Positions 12,086-23,027 of a DNA stretch of 64,000 bases are shown here, in pieces. This stretch comes from Flammulina velutipes (lineage: Eukaryota; Basidiomycota; Agaricomycetes; Agaricales; Physalacriaceae). The DNA lies in the NCBI GenBank assembly GCA_011800155.1, contig CM022371.1:1550001-1614000 (forward strand), in the 5' to 3' direction. A program made the translations under genes and the position numbers. The stretch's first letter is position 1. Each line of letters begins with the position of its first letter. The notes beneath the pieces are model-generated. The model was not told the DNA's origin. It did not search any database and saw only the letters and a list, made by a program, of their open reading frames with translations.

Positions 12086-12779
12086 TCGAACATCATAGTA
12101 AACGTCTCATGCCAATGGACAATGTAAGAATCCGTGCAGTATTAGCACTACTGTATCGTTACGACCTTATTTTTATGTGACCTGTTACGCGATTTATACC
12201 ACCACTAGCGTAGATCATAATGTTATTTATGAGATCTTCAAGATGGAGGCTAAGTGTGGCGCACACAGACAACTCAATTTTCATCTTCAGACCGTGAAGC
12301 TCTGTGAAGTGTATATAGATATACGCGCGTTCATTATCTCTGACTACCTAATCGTTGGAGTAAACTGAATCTGTGATTGAATTACGCTCGGAAGTTGCCG
12401 TGAGGAATGATATGTGGCGCGGGATGAGCGCAGCATTCTGAATTACAATCATTATAAGGAAACACTGATATAAAGCGCAACACGAAAAACAAGACTTGTA
12501 TTCCTAGATTGAAGGTGACATCGGGTATGGATGAGAAGCGTAGCGATACATATAAATGCGGGGGACGGGGAAGATCAAAATACGGTCAATACAGGCGTAA
12601 GACATGATGGGAAAAATAGGACGGCCCATCTCTGGCAGTCGAGCGACGTGGCGCAGACTGCGCAGGACGATGCACGCTATATGGGGCGATGCTATGCACT
12701 GTCATCGGATGAGTTGGTGTGGTCGCTGAGAACATGTGAACGTTCCACAGCGTAGCGCCTGACAAAGATAACAACCAAG
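12086..12779. other. Intergenic region, no gene recognised
   Basis: About 700 bp between the PalI-like gene and the convergent small unknown gene. Only short ORFs without family features. No repeat or RNA gene recognised. Confidence 0.5.
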
Positions 12780-13325
12780 TTAGTCACCCATATGCACGAT
12801 ATCGAAAGGCCTAACGCACTTCGTCACCCGCGGGATCTGCGACCTATTCGCGGTGCGTATCAGTCTATTGATACGCTCGCAGCTCTCCATCCTCGACTGC
12901 ATGATGGATTCATACATGTCGAGCACGCGGATAACGGGGCGCGCGGCTTCGGCGCTCATATGGGTCCGGGCTGATTTGGTGGCGTGCGGGAGGTTGGCGT
13001 TGAGCTCAAATCCCTTCTTTCGCCTCGTCCACTTGGATGAGGATGGGCGGGGGGAGAGTGATTTGCAGGTTGGACGGGGAGAGCCTTCGTCGTGTGGTAT
13101 CGATGGGGAATCAGATGTGACCGCATCCTTTTCCGCTACCAGAGGTGGCGGGGAAGGAGGCGAGTCTGCAGATTCGCTTTCATCTTCATCCTGCAATTGG
13201 AATTCTGCACGGGTCTGGTCGACCCATACGCGCTCGCGTTGGTAGAAAGATACCAGGGAGTCGAGTTTGGAGGCTGAAGGCCGCAGGATGGGAAGGATTT
13301 CGGGAGTTTGTGAGGCGACAGTCAT
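12780..13325 (-). CDS. Unknown small protein, Ser/Pro-rich with basic C-terminal half
   Basis: Not recognised. An open frame without introns runs from the ATG at 13325 (MTVASQTPEILPILRP) to the stop at 12780; an upstream in-frame ATG at 13454 would add 43 residues of low-complexity Ser/Ala/Pro sequence and is less convincing. The protein has a helical start (LDSLVSFYQRERVWVDQTRA), an acidic Ser/Pro-rich middle (DEDESESADSPPSPPP), a basic segment (KWTRRKKGFELNANLP) and a helical C-terminus (VLDMYESIMQSRMESCERIN). The patterned helices look like real protein rather than a chance ORF. No signal peptide or membrane segment. A DNA- or protein-binding role would be a guess. Confidence 0.5.
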   Translation of the reverse strand: MTVASQTPEILPILRPSASKLDSLVSFYQRERVWVDQTRAEFQLQDEDESESADSPPSPPPLVAEKDAVTSDSPSIPHDEGSPRPTCKSLSPRPSSSKWTRRKKGFELNANLPHATKSARTHMSAEAARPVIRVLDMYESIMQSRMESCERINRLIRTANRSQIPRVTKCVRPFDIVHMGD

Positions 13326-14370
13326 GTTTGGTGGGAAATGAGAGGTATTTAGTTCATGGAATGCCGGTGAGGTATAAAAAGCGAAGGAAAGACTAGACGG
13401 GGTCGCTATTTGTATCGGCGGGGCGCTGGGTGCTCGGCTGGCCAAATCCATCATGATGAAGGAATGTTCTGGACTGGAGAAAAACAGCTATGCTTTTGTC
13501 ATGAAAAGTCAAACGCGGCCCAGACACAAACATGGGACGCCGAAAGAGGACTGCGTGCGGGTGCAGAGGGCTGCTGTGATCATACTGGCCAATAGAATTC
13601 GAGAGCAGACGAGAGGCCGTCGTGAGACCAATGGTGTGGCGAGCTTGATCCGCCGTGATCGTGTCTAGAGCGTGCCCATCACGTGCCTAGCGCAACTGTG
13701 GCCCATCACGAGTCAACAAGTACACTGCCGCTGCCATTCACGTCGTTGTCGTCCACTCTATTCCGTCGTAGACTCCTCGGTACACTTCCGTGCCACATAC
13801 TGAACAGGGATTTATGTTTGTGTACCAGACGAGACTAGACTTCAAAGGAGTATATATCAAACTTGGATGATCTGGGTCTCGATTCAACTCCTGAACAGAT
13901 ATAACGCTCCACGCCTAAAGAACGAGTTGAGATTCGCGTATACGGTCATATTCGTGTCATACCTCTAAACAAGGTCAATCCCTGCACTTTACCTACCCGT
14001 AGCCACTGCCACGCTGCAAGCTAGACGCTTGTAGCATGTCCAAATTACGACATTCTGGACCGCCACCATGTCCACGCTATTCAACCGCGGTTGTGTACAC
14101 TGCGTCTAGTCTTCTGACATTGAAGCATTTTCGGTGATGGCTCCACACCGGAAAAGCAACGGGTACCGAAGATCGTGTCCTAGTCCTCGAAAGTGCCTTT
14201 TCTGTGTGTTTTCCGTCCAGGGTTCGTAAGACGAAAATTTATCCCAGCGGCAGACATGCTTTGGAAGAGCTTCGTGCATGTTCTCAGGCTTCCGCCTTTA
14301 TGTGAGTGTGAGTGGGAAAGAGAAACTTCGTACCCTCAAGATTCGGAAATACTGTGGGCGTACAGCTTCC
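13326..14370. other. Gene-poor region upstream of the MITE
   Basis: Roughly 1 kb with only short, unpatterned ORFs on both strands. No homology recognised. Together with the MITE and the tandem duplication it forms a 2-kb gene-free island between the unknown gene and EMC10. Confidence 0.45.
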
Positions 14371-14372
14371 TA

Positions 14373-14472
14373 CAGTAACGCTCAAAATTGATGGGCTGTT
14401 TCCCTTTTTGGCAGGTACGGAAAGGCGCGCCAGAACTCCATTCAATGAACTGTGGCGGGTGTAGTACTGTAT
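14373..14472 (+). repeat. Left terminal inverted repeat of the MITE
   Basis: Pairs with 14670-14773 in inverse orientation. Matching is nearly perfect for the outer 60 bp and patchy towards GTGGCGGGT and AGTACTGTA at the inner edge. Confidence 0.75.
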
Positions 14473-14669
14473 CGTAGCACTTCTAGAGACTAGCGTCTAC
14501 TGAGGAAAAATTGAAACACAGAAAAAGGTTGACATCTATCGAGTCCAGAGTCCACACATCCGAAAATGGCAACAGCCCATCAATTCTGAGTATCACTGTT
14601 TCTCTGCTGTTCCTCACATGTTTTTTGGGTTTGAATTTTTATTGGGTAGATATGATCCTATTGATGAGC

Positions 14670-14773
14670 TACTGTACTATCCCGAACCCGCCACACTTTG
14701 CTGGATCCAGTCCTGGCGCGCTTTTCCGTACCTGCCAAAAAGGGAAACAGCCCATCAATTATGAGCGGTACTG
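14670..14773 (-). repeat. Right terminal inverted repeat of the MITE
   Basis: Reverse complement of the left arm, with a few substitutions and small indels, chiefly in the inner half (between CGCGCCAG and GTGGCGGGT). Confidence 0.75.
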
Positions 14774-15115
14774 TATGACAGGACGTATGCCGCCCAAGGC
14801 ATTCTTAGTGCCGAATATTCTGTTACAGCTTGAGAAACGCAGGAGAAAGACGCACAACGATCACAAGGTATAACGGAATAGACGCCCATTCAGAGATCTA
14901 GATACTGCAGGTTCTAGTAAGTGGGTCCCGAAGAGATAACAGCGCGGACTCAATCATGTGCGTCCAGTGTACTACAGAAGACGCTACAAAGTAATCGAGA
15001 GCCAGAGTCGAGCCAGAACCATTTTTGTGGACGTGGAAGCGAGCTCGAGTCGTCTTTTGTGTTGAGGTCGACTTCGGAAAGCTGGGCCCGTACAGGTCTG
15101 ACCATCTGCGGACTG

Positions 15116-15425
15116 CGCGTTCGAGAGCTGATTAAGTTCGAGGTGGCGCACCAATGGTGATTGAGGGAGAATAAAAAGGCTATCTTTACTTGTTGCGGTC
15201 CAGCAGTCATTGATTAGAAGACTCGTGGCAGTCACCAGGCCAAAGTTCAGCGGACATTTTAGCAGAACGACGCGTTCGAGAGTTGATTAAGTTCGAAGTG
15301 GCGCATAGATAAGTGACTGGGGAAAAAGGCCATCCTTACTTGATACAGTACCGCAGTCATTGATTAGAGGACTCGAAATAACCAGGCCAAAGTTCAGCGT
15401 ACAGTCTAGCAGAATGACGTGTGTG
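15116..15425. repeat. Tandem duplication, two copies of a 155-bp unit
   Basis: The unit starting CGCGTTCGAGAG at 15116 recurs at 15271. Shared blocks in the same order are TTGATTAAGTTCGA / GTGGCGCA (near the start), GCAGTCATTGATTAGA (middle) and ACCAGGCCAAAGTTCAGCG (end), with substitutions and small indels between them. The second copy ends about 50 bp before the EMC10 start codon, so the duplication makes up most of that gene's proximal upstream region. Confidence 0.85.
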
Positions 15426-15472
15426 AATTTCATGATGATGGATGAACGAAACCAAGGTTGCTTCTCGCCACC

Positions 15473-16303
15473 ATGATGATCGTCACATTTGCTCTGCTCG
15501 CTGCGTCAAGCGTCTCTGCGGCCACTGTCGTCGACGTCTTCCACCGTGTAGTCCACCCCAGTGTCACCACGTCCGACTTTGTTAACCGCGGCCAAATAAT
15601 ACTCGACTCGTCGCCGCCTTCTTTCCTCGCAGCGGCTTCGGCAACTGACGACTTTGCTGCCTTTGAACAGACTCTTGGGGAGTACGGAAACGATGGAAAT
15701 GCGCTGTACCAGGTAGCACTGGCTTCGGAACATTCATGGGACTATTCTTCCGTCAAATATGTGCGTTCAACCTTGCTTAGTTTCGCTAGATTGATTGAAT
15801 GTGATTATGTAGTGCCATCTAGGACGAATGACTGCTGAAGATATAATCCTTCACGCGTCAATAGCAAATCCTCATTCCCCTCATGCAATTGACTACTACG
15901 TCTCACCGATACCACACAACGGCGCCTGCCCTTCAAGTTCCACCTCGACACGTCCATCGGGCGGGCACAACACGACAATCACCTTGCGTCACCCACACTT
16001 TCCTCCACTGTAAGTCATAGCTCTCCGGCCAACCTACGCGTCGCCGTACTCAACTATTGGTTAGACCTGAACTGCGCGGACAACCCCAAGTTGCTTCTAC
16101 ACCTCAACGCGACAGCAAAGGTGAACCCATCGCGCCTATCGAAGAAAAGTCCTTCCTACAGAAATACTGGCTGTACATTGCGGCTGCCATGGTTGCGTTA
16201 GGTATGTAGTATTTCATGTGACCACCACCTGCTAATTGGGCATATAGTATTCTCTGGCGGAGCAGACGAAGGTGCAAGAGGTCCAGCACCGGATGCGGCA
16301 TGA
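15473..16303 (+). CDS. EMC10: ER membrane protein complex subunit 10
   Basis: EMC10 is a subunit of the ER membrane complex, which inserts tail-anchored and multipass membrane proteins. The first ATG in frame is at 15473, in a good context (GCCACCATG), and opens a signal peptide (MMIVTFALLAASSVSA). The luminal domain follows (FVNRGQIILDSS, NALYQVALASE). An intron ends just before CHLGRMTAEDIILHASI, the next exon carries a typical EMC10 beta-rich stretch (NTTITLRHPHFPPL), and the C-terminus has SFLQKYWLYIAAAMVAL-VFSGGADEG, the conserved single membrane segment and short Gly-rich tail. Three or four short introns. Convergent with the hydrolase gene, 64 bp between stops. Confidence 0.85.
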
Positions 16304-16367
16304 CGGTAGTCCTAGATAGGATCAATACAAGCTCGTTTGTAAACGATACAACAAGTTAGATATAAGA

Positions 16368-17722
16368 TTATAGTTGTGGGACCTCCTTGGGTATCTCCTC
16401 CTCAAGTTTCTCTAGCACTGCATTGGGATCTTCAAAGATCCCCCTGCCCAACATTACAGCTTCACGAACGAGCTTGGCTGTCTCGAGCCCCAGCGCATAG
16501 TAGCCGTCGTTCGTCTTCGCACCGAACATGCCCGTATGCGCCTTCAGCTCGTCGGGCGCAATGTCATTCTTGGCTGGCAAAAAGGACGCTGCCGCACGCG
16601 CTGTCTTCTTTGGCACTACAACGAAGGTGCGAGGCTCGCTATGGAGAAGCGGCACTGGCGGTAGATATGTGTAAAATCTGTGATACCTGTCAGAGAACAT
16701 CGAATGAGGAGAAGAGGACTTGCACTCGGAAGAGGACACCTTCTTGATTCTCGATATCCAAGAGATCGTCTACGCGTTTGCGAAGAGCCTCTTCATCCCA
16801 GAGGTTCTTTACATATTTCATGTGGTCTGTAGCCCATGCGTATCCCTGTTCAAGGTCTTCCCGCTTGTAGTACGCCCCTCCAGCGACGGCACCAGCAAAC
16901 ATGGCGCCGCCCACAGCATAGGCTGCGGGCGCCCACTTGTTCCAGCCACCTGCTGGTGCTGATCCAGGAGCTGGCGAAGGTGGCCTACTAGCCTTCTTTG
17001 CACCAAAGCCGGCGAACGAGCCAAGTAGGGTCGTTCCCACTGCTTTGGCGACGTTGGCATACTGTGTGGCAGTGTTCTTGAAGACATAGGGATGGAGACC
17101 GAGATACTGGTGGAAGATGAGAATGGTTATATTGACGTGAAGCGAGGACGAACGGGAGTGTCGAATGCTAAGCATGCAATGATCTTTGGCCAGAGCGGAG
17201 CCGTGGTATCTGGTTTTGTCCGTATGAATTCGCGCAGAGTGTCTGCAGCTAGGAGGCCGCCCATACTGTTCGCATTTTAGTATTGTGCTATGGTCACACC
17301 AGAGGCAGACGCACCTATGTCCACAAAGCACAATCTTGGCATTCCCAGCGCCTCCTCCCGACGCCACTTCGCGCTCAACAGTGAGCGTGGTGAGCCAGTC
17401 TGCAAACCGCACGACAGCTTCATTCTGTTGTCAGGGTTCGGCCCTCGTCGTTCCGCAAGCGCCAGAGGCAGAGTCGCTCACCAAGTCGCCTTTGGTCTGC
17501 ACAATTCAACAATTGCCTAACTTTTGCAATGATTCGACATACCTCGTACACGGGGAATACTATGGATTCGACTTTGCAGTGGGGAACGGTGTCTGTGAGG
17601 ATGTGCTGCATTCGCTGCGGAAATTCAAGAAATGTTTCGTCGTCGCCTTTGAATCCATGGATGAATACAAGAATTAAAAGGTCGGAGACGGGACGAATGA
17701 GAGCTTGCTCCTCTTCGCTCAT
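16368..17722 (-). CDS. DUF676-like alpha/beta hydrolase with C-terminal membrane region
   Basis: Fungal-conserved predicted serine hydrolase/lipase. The start MSEEEQALIRP leads into LLILVFIHGFKGDDETF, the oxyanion-loop strand. KIVLCGH and SMGGLLAADTLREF join across an intron (about 17259-17308), giving the nucleophile elbow GHSMGG. Downstream are YLGLHPYVFKNTAT, a Pro/Gly-rich linker, and a hydrophobic segment AAYAVGGAMFAGAVAGGAYY that could span or dip into a membrane. The C-terminal part contains FVVVPKKTARAAASFLPA and ends EEIPKEVPQL. Substrate unknown. The start lies 91 bp from the stop of the Naa10 gene, but Naa10 is upstream on the same strand, so transcripts are head-to-tail. Confidence 0.75.
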
Positions 17723-17813
17723 GATAGTATGTGGCTGACGTCGGGCTGGCCAGATCGGGAAAGTGTGGCGCAGCGTTCATAAAGTTTTTCATTAACTAGA
17801 TTTGTTATATGTA

Positions 17814-18538
17814 TCATGGTGCGAGTGCGAGGCTCATATCATACGCATCTTCCCCATCTGCATCTGAAGAAGATTTTGAGATGGAAATCCAACCGACTGC
17901 AAATAGCTTACAGTATTTAGCCTCGATTTTCTTTACAGTGAAGCCGAGTGTGTCTCTGTATAGACCCAAAGCGGCTCTGTTCGACTTTCTAACGTGCAAA
18001 GAGACGTGTTGCGCTTTGTACACCGTGGCCATAGCTTCCTCTGCGAAACGAGGATCAGCAATATGTGGCGCAAGGGCGAGTGATGCCAGCTTACGCGACT
18101 GCACCATGAGCTTTTTGGCTATTCCTAGCCGTCTATAGGAGCGCAACACAGATATTGAAGTGACATGGCCGTGCGGGAGTTCACCCTCGGAGAGGTCCTC
18201 TTCCCTGTCGAGATATGTCAGTGTCACGTCTCTTTGTCGACGAGAAGCAAACATTTTGCCGAGGATGTATCCTACGATGCGACCTTTGTTATCTTCAGCA
18301 ACGTATGAGAGCGCAGGCCATGTCAGGAGATGGTATAGATCTACAGACGACTGCTCAAGTTCTGAGTGATGAAAGAAGAGAAGGGTACGGACAGTATTTC
18401 ATTGTGTAATTTTCAGGAAGGTTCTGCAGGTTGCATGCCTGCATTCCCTGGGTATCTTTTGGGATTTATTCAGCCATGTTTTAGAGCACGCAGAGCCGCG
18501 TCGAGCGTACCATCTATACGCGCCAATCGAATGTTCAT
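17814..18538 (-). CDS. NAA10: N-terminal acetyltransferase A catalytic subunit Naa10/Ard1
   Basis: Catalytic subunit of NatA, a GNAT-fold enzyme acetylating Ser/Ala/Thr/Gly N-termini at the ribosome with Naa15. Start [10 protein letters not shown] at 18538; after an intron come [15 protein letters not shown] and, after another (donor GTCCGT, acceptor TGTAG), [19 protein letters not shown], the near-invariant substrate-binding region. VGYILGKM is followed by [22 protein letters not shown], which carries the acetyl-CoA motif R-R-L-G-I-A. The C-terminal exon ends [16 protein letters not shown], so the long acidic tail of animal Naa10 is absent. Divergent from the CCCH gene with only 57 bp between start codons. 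Confidence 0.92.
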
Positions 18539-18595
18539 CAGAGAGCAGAGAGCAAAGCGGCAGGCATTTCTACATCTTGGTCTCTTTCCACGACA

Positions 18596-20815
18596 ATGGT
18601 TGCTCCTCGATGTAAGGTAAGTAAGGACAATCGAATACAAAATGGCCTTTGCAGATTATACAATCTCAGTGGTTCGACGACAACGGCCAACGCATACCCA
18701 ATACACCTCCCTGCTTCGCAGACTGCCGTTTCACCCATCCTACCAGCCCCAACTGGCCCTACGCTCCGAGAATAGAGAAGGGTGATCCAAATCACCGCGC
18801 AAGTATTCGTTTCTCGTTGAAGAGTCTATATCTGACAGCATCGTACAGGGCCGAGGTCGCGGTCGTGGTCGGGGACGCGGTCGAGGAGGAGGCGGTCGCG
18901 GTAGCTTCGGCAAGACCAACGACGGCAACGATTCCTTTTCCGACTGGAAGTTCTCTTCTGCTGGCCCATCCGGCTCAAAGCTGACTGTCAATACGGACAC
19001 CGACATGGACGTCAGTGCGCCTTGGACTACACCAGCGTCCGGTGGCACAGATACTGGAAATGCAGGCGGCTGGGGAAGCAGTGCGGGCGATACATGGGAG
19101 GGCGCGCCTGCATGGGGGGACACAGAGGCCTGGGGCGCGTCAACGAGTGCTACGGAACCAAATGTCTCGGCTGCAAGTCCAAAATGGGGCGAATCCTCTG
19201 CGGCTTGGGGGGAGTCCAGTACTGCAAAGGCTCCTGCTGAACCTGCCGTCAGCGCCTGGCCTTCAAGTTCAAGACAATCTGTATCCCCTCATCGGCCACC
19301 TATCCATTCTCCAGCTGTTTCCTCCGCTTCTTGGTCTGGCGCATTTGACAAATCAGACGCTATGCAAGTGGACCCAACACCCCCACTGTCTGACAAGGGC
19401 AAGGGAAAACGCAGAGAATCGTACGACAGTTTCAGCCATTCTCGCACTACGTCCTTCGACGATTTCCTTAACGCTTCTCCATCTATTGCAAAAGCTCCCG
19501 CCTTCTTTACTCCTCCTTCACCTCCCGTTGAACGTCAACGCTCTCCTTCCCCCGTCTTTTCGGATATCATTGACGAAAGTGACCTATCAAATGACCCCGG
19601 ACGTGTATACAAAAGGAGGATTCGGTATGAACCTTTGCGCAATCACGATGTTTACTCTCTGATGTTCTTCCTAGACTGTTCCTTCGCCTCATTAAACTCA
19701 AACTGGATCTTGAAAGCGCTCAACGGGATCTCAATCATTTCAACGAAGAGAAAGCCTACCCCTCTGTCCTAATGGCAATAAATATGCTGGATGACAAAAT
19801 CGCAATGCATGACAAGCAGCTCACAGACCGGATCGACGCTCTCGAAAAGAAGATCAAGCAGAAAGAGGATGCAATTCTTTCTCTGCCCACCAATTCCACT
19901 GATCGCATATCCTCGGCCGCGTTCAATGCCAATGCGGAAAGCATCCTCACTCACCTCGAGAACATTCAAGACTGGATGGCAGAGGTCACTGCCGTTCAAA
20001 ACGATGTTCGAGCAAAGATCAAAGCCCGGGATACAGGAGAATCCACTACGTTCACTAGTCATCTGCCGCCTCTGCAACCACCGAGTTGGCCTGCACATCC
20101 ATCGAAAGCGCATCTGAGGAAACGTTTCGAGATATACGAGAAACACCTTCGAGACATCGAGACACACTTGGAGCAGATTCAGTGGGAAAATACGCCAGAG
20201 TGCTTCGATGATGTTGTGGACGTCAACGACAGCCTGAAGAAGCTTCGTCTCGGTGCGGAACCCGAACCTCGCAATCCCCAAGAGGCTCTCATAGAGGCGA
20301 AGATCTTGCAGTACGAAGAGATAATTGAGAAACAGTTCGAGGCATCGATGAAGATTGTCAAAGAGCGCCAGGATGCAATCAAGGAAGAGTTTGAGGCTGC
20401 CAAGAGGGATCTGGATGAGTTACTGCGTCTGAAGAAAGAGGTTAGTTCGGTTTTCAGTTATCTTCGTTGTGATACTTAAAATCAACAGGTCGAGAGCAAA
20501 GTTGACATCTTGGAGATGAAGGAGAAGGAACATAAGGCGTCGCTTCAGGCTCTGTCAGAGCAAGTCCGTAATCTCTATCGGCTGACGGAACCAGCGCCGG
20601 AAAAGGATCTAGTTGCGGAACTGTGGGGTCATGCATCGGACCAGTTGGAAGGGGTGACTCCTGCTGTCAGGGAATTGGAGAGGTACATTGACGAAGCGAC
20701 AGTTGAGGTGACGAGTCGGGTCGAAAAGGAGATTGATATGTATGTGGCGCCGTCGCTTGCGAAAGTGAAGACTCTTAGGGCGAGGGCGCATAGTATGACT
20801 TATAACGGGAAGTGA
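18596..20815 (+). CDS. CCCH zinc-finger-like, RGG-rich, coiled-coil protein
   Basis: Uncharacterised fungal protein of about 650 residues. MVAPRCK is spliced to IIQSQWFDDNGQRIPN and PCFADCRFTHP, giving a C...C-x3-C-x3-H arrangement that looks like a CCCH-type zinc finger. A GC-AG intron (18799-18848) then joins to a run of GR repeats followed by GGGGRGSFGK, a typical RNA-binding RGG region. Next are Trp/Gly/Ser-rich low-complexity repeats (AWGDTEAWGAST, KWGESSAAWGESS), a Pro/Ser-rich segment, and from about 19670 a long coiled coil (RLIKLKLDLESAQRDLNHF, ALEKKIKQKEDAI, FEASMKIVKERQDAIKEEF) to the stop. Domain content suggests an RNA-associated scaffold in nucleus or cytoplasm; this is inference only. 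Confidence 0.7.
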
Positions 20816-21053
20816 ACGACGATGGATGGGAAACCTATGTATTGTTAGATTGACATTGCTATGTAACTTGCTTTTTTTACCATTAAACACGTCGGGTCAC
20901 ATCACATGACTGTGACTTGAATGTGGCGCGTCTCCAGGCGTGTCCTCGGGAATTCACTCTAGTCCAAGTGAGGCAAGTCTAGTGCATTGGTATAGAGATG
21001 AATGGTTGACATAGTTGTAATACGACCGTACATTAGCCAACGACTGATCATAA

Positions 21054-22882
21054 TCAGTGGGGAGGCTTGATTCTTCTGACATCCCACTTAACTCCTTCCT
21101 TTTCGCGAAGAAGAACGATGACCTTAGACGCATTGTCCTCCCAATGATCCAATCTTCTGAGTTTCGCACACTTCCAAGCCAACAAGCTAGCCACCTCGTC
21201 ATTCCTCCTGACCTTGCTGCGATCGGCGTGGCCCGTCGCAGCCTGGTTTACTTCATAGAAGAACTTCAAGCCGTGTAATGTCGTCAAATCCACCAATCCA
21301 GATAGCGTATTGGCCCATTCAATGGTGTTGTTGACGACACTGGGAACGCCGGTAAGTTTCTTACCAGTGTCTAGCCATGTAAGGCGAGGAGCACATTCGA
21401 CGACGCGACGGATGTCTTCCATATCGTGCCAGCCACTCAACTCGAGGCGTTTGAGGTCGGGAGTGAAGACCTTGATCGCCGTGAGGAAGGCTTGGTCTGC
21501 TAGTTGCGAACCGGACAAGCGGACGCCCTTGACAGACTCCAGTGGACGCGGGGCGTCGGTGGGACTTTGGAGGATGTCCGTCACCAGGTCTCGCGAGGCT
21601 TTCAGCTCTCGGAGTCGGGGTAGAGCGTTAGGCGCGAGGATTAGACGCGTGCTGGAGGTCATGCCGGATATGTCGAGATGGAGGGTCTCTAGGTTGGCGT
21701 GGGCAAAGAGGAAGGTGGAGGCTGCGTCCAATCCGCCACCTGGCAGGCAGCGGAGATTGGTGAGGGTGAGGGAATTGAGGTTCTGCCATCGACCGTATAG
21801 GAAGAGTTCATCGGCAGGGAGGTGGTGAGCAGAGTTTGTGTGAGGGCGGGTGTATGAGATGTTGAGGGTCTAGATAATCATTAGGGAGCAATACATGAGC
21901 GAGGCAGGTAAAGCAGATACCTCTAGATTGGGGCAGTGGTCTAGTATTCCTTTCACACGACATAGACTAGGGCTCTGGCTTGCTCCGTACTTGTGTTTCG
22001 TGGAATAGAACGAAGCACTCTTTACAGAAGGGAGCTAAGGCCACAATTCAAGGTCTGAAAGTTACGAAGAGCATGATATGAACTTACAACGAGTGATCGA
22101 CCCGCTGAAATCTCCTGCCCTTCTCCAAATATCATGTTATCTTTGATATGTACGCCTCCAAGAGAACGACATTTCAACAGCGTTGGCCAGACGTTGTCGA
22201 TTGAAATGGGTGAATGGTTGCACGACCAAGTAAAAGTAGACAGAGATGACATCTTGGTCAACGCCGCAACCAAGAATCTCTCCTGCTTAGCATGCAGTCC
22301 AAGTTCATCGTCCGTAGACTCCAAATCCGTATCGGTCATCAAGATGCCCGACGGGACCATCTCTACCTCAGCACATCGCTCGTCCATGATCTCCAGAGCG
22401 CGCACATTTCTCGCCAGAGAACGGTTCACGATTAGGTGATTCCAGACGCTGATAGAGCTAACCTTGCACCGGATGGTGCGATAGTCATAGTGTCGGGGCA
22501 CAATGACACTATGCATCCGTTGGCACGATAATGCAAGGCTAAGCAAGTCCTGCTTGGAATCGATGTGAAAGACGATAGCATCCAGTATCTCAGTGGGCTG
22601 ACGAGTGATTAGGGTTCGACGCGAAGGGGCCGAACCGATAAAGGGCTCTACGATACTCAGCAGGTGCAGCGAAAGGGTGTGCTCTTCGGGTGTTAGCTTG
22701 TACTGGCACCCCCCGACGCGGGATACCAGCGAAGTCAGCAAACTAGTGAGCACATTGAAGGCGCGAAACGGATCCTTCCTGTCGTACGACGACAAACGCG
22801 TCTCCGCATTGGGCGCAACCTTGCGCACAGGCCGGTGTTTCGCGTTCAAGAACGACTTGGTCGTCTTGGCCCTCGTTGACAT
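21054..22882 (-). CDS. F-box protein with leucine-rich C-terminal half
   Basis: The N-terminal exon (22022-22882) starts MSTRAKTTKSFLNAKHR, followed by a basic region and then an F-box-like stretch, QPTEILDAIVFHIDSKQDLL and ALSCQRMHSVIVPRHY, of the kind that binds Skp1. A second exon (about 21890 to 21054) contains leucine-rich repeats: FAHANLETLHLDISGM, ALPRLRELKASRDLV, VFTPDLKRLELSGWHDM, CAPRLTWLD. These probably hold the substrate in an SCF ubiquitin ligase. A small exon between them (about 21840-21990) is less certain. Such F-box genes are highly expanded and lineage-specific in agaricomycetes, so the substrate cannot be guessed. Convergent with the CCCH gene. Confidence 0.7.
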
Positions 22883-23027
22883 GGCTGTAAGCCTGTGAGA
22901 AAGCTATGTACAGGTCCACACACTGCAATCAAGAATTCGGAAATAACCGCGACGCGACCACAATATAGATGTCTACCACAAAAGGTCCGCCCTCTCGTCA
23001 ATATTGTTCTTTGGTATATAGAAAATA

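Larger units (their letters stand above)
14371..14775. mobile_element. MITE with long terminal inverted repeats and TA target duplication
   Basis: Two copies of a roughly 100-bp sequence lie in opposite orientation: the left arm begins TA-CAGTAACGCTCAAAATTG at 14371 and the right arm ends with the near-perfect complement, finishing GAGCGGTACTG-TA at 14775. A block of more than 40 bp around the ATGGGCTGTTTCCC core matches almost without mismatch. The element proper (14373-14773, 401 bp) begins CAGTA, ends TACTG and is flanked by TA dinucleotides, the signature of Tc1/mariner/pogo-type transposition. The inside has no transposase, so it would be non-autonomous. Inner arm edges are more diverged (about 14472 and 14670). 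Confidence 0.75.

Noticed and set aside
15458..15472. Upstream extension of EMC10 by five codons
   Set aside because: Its first codon is TTG; the ATG at 15473 has a good context and begins the signal peptide directly.
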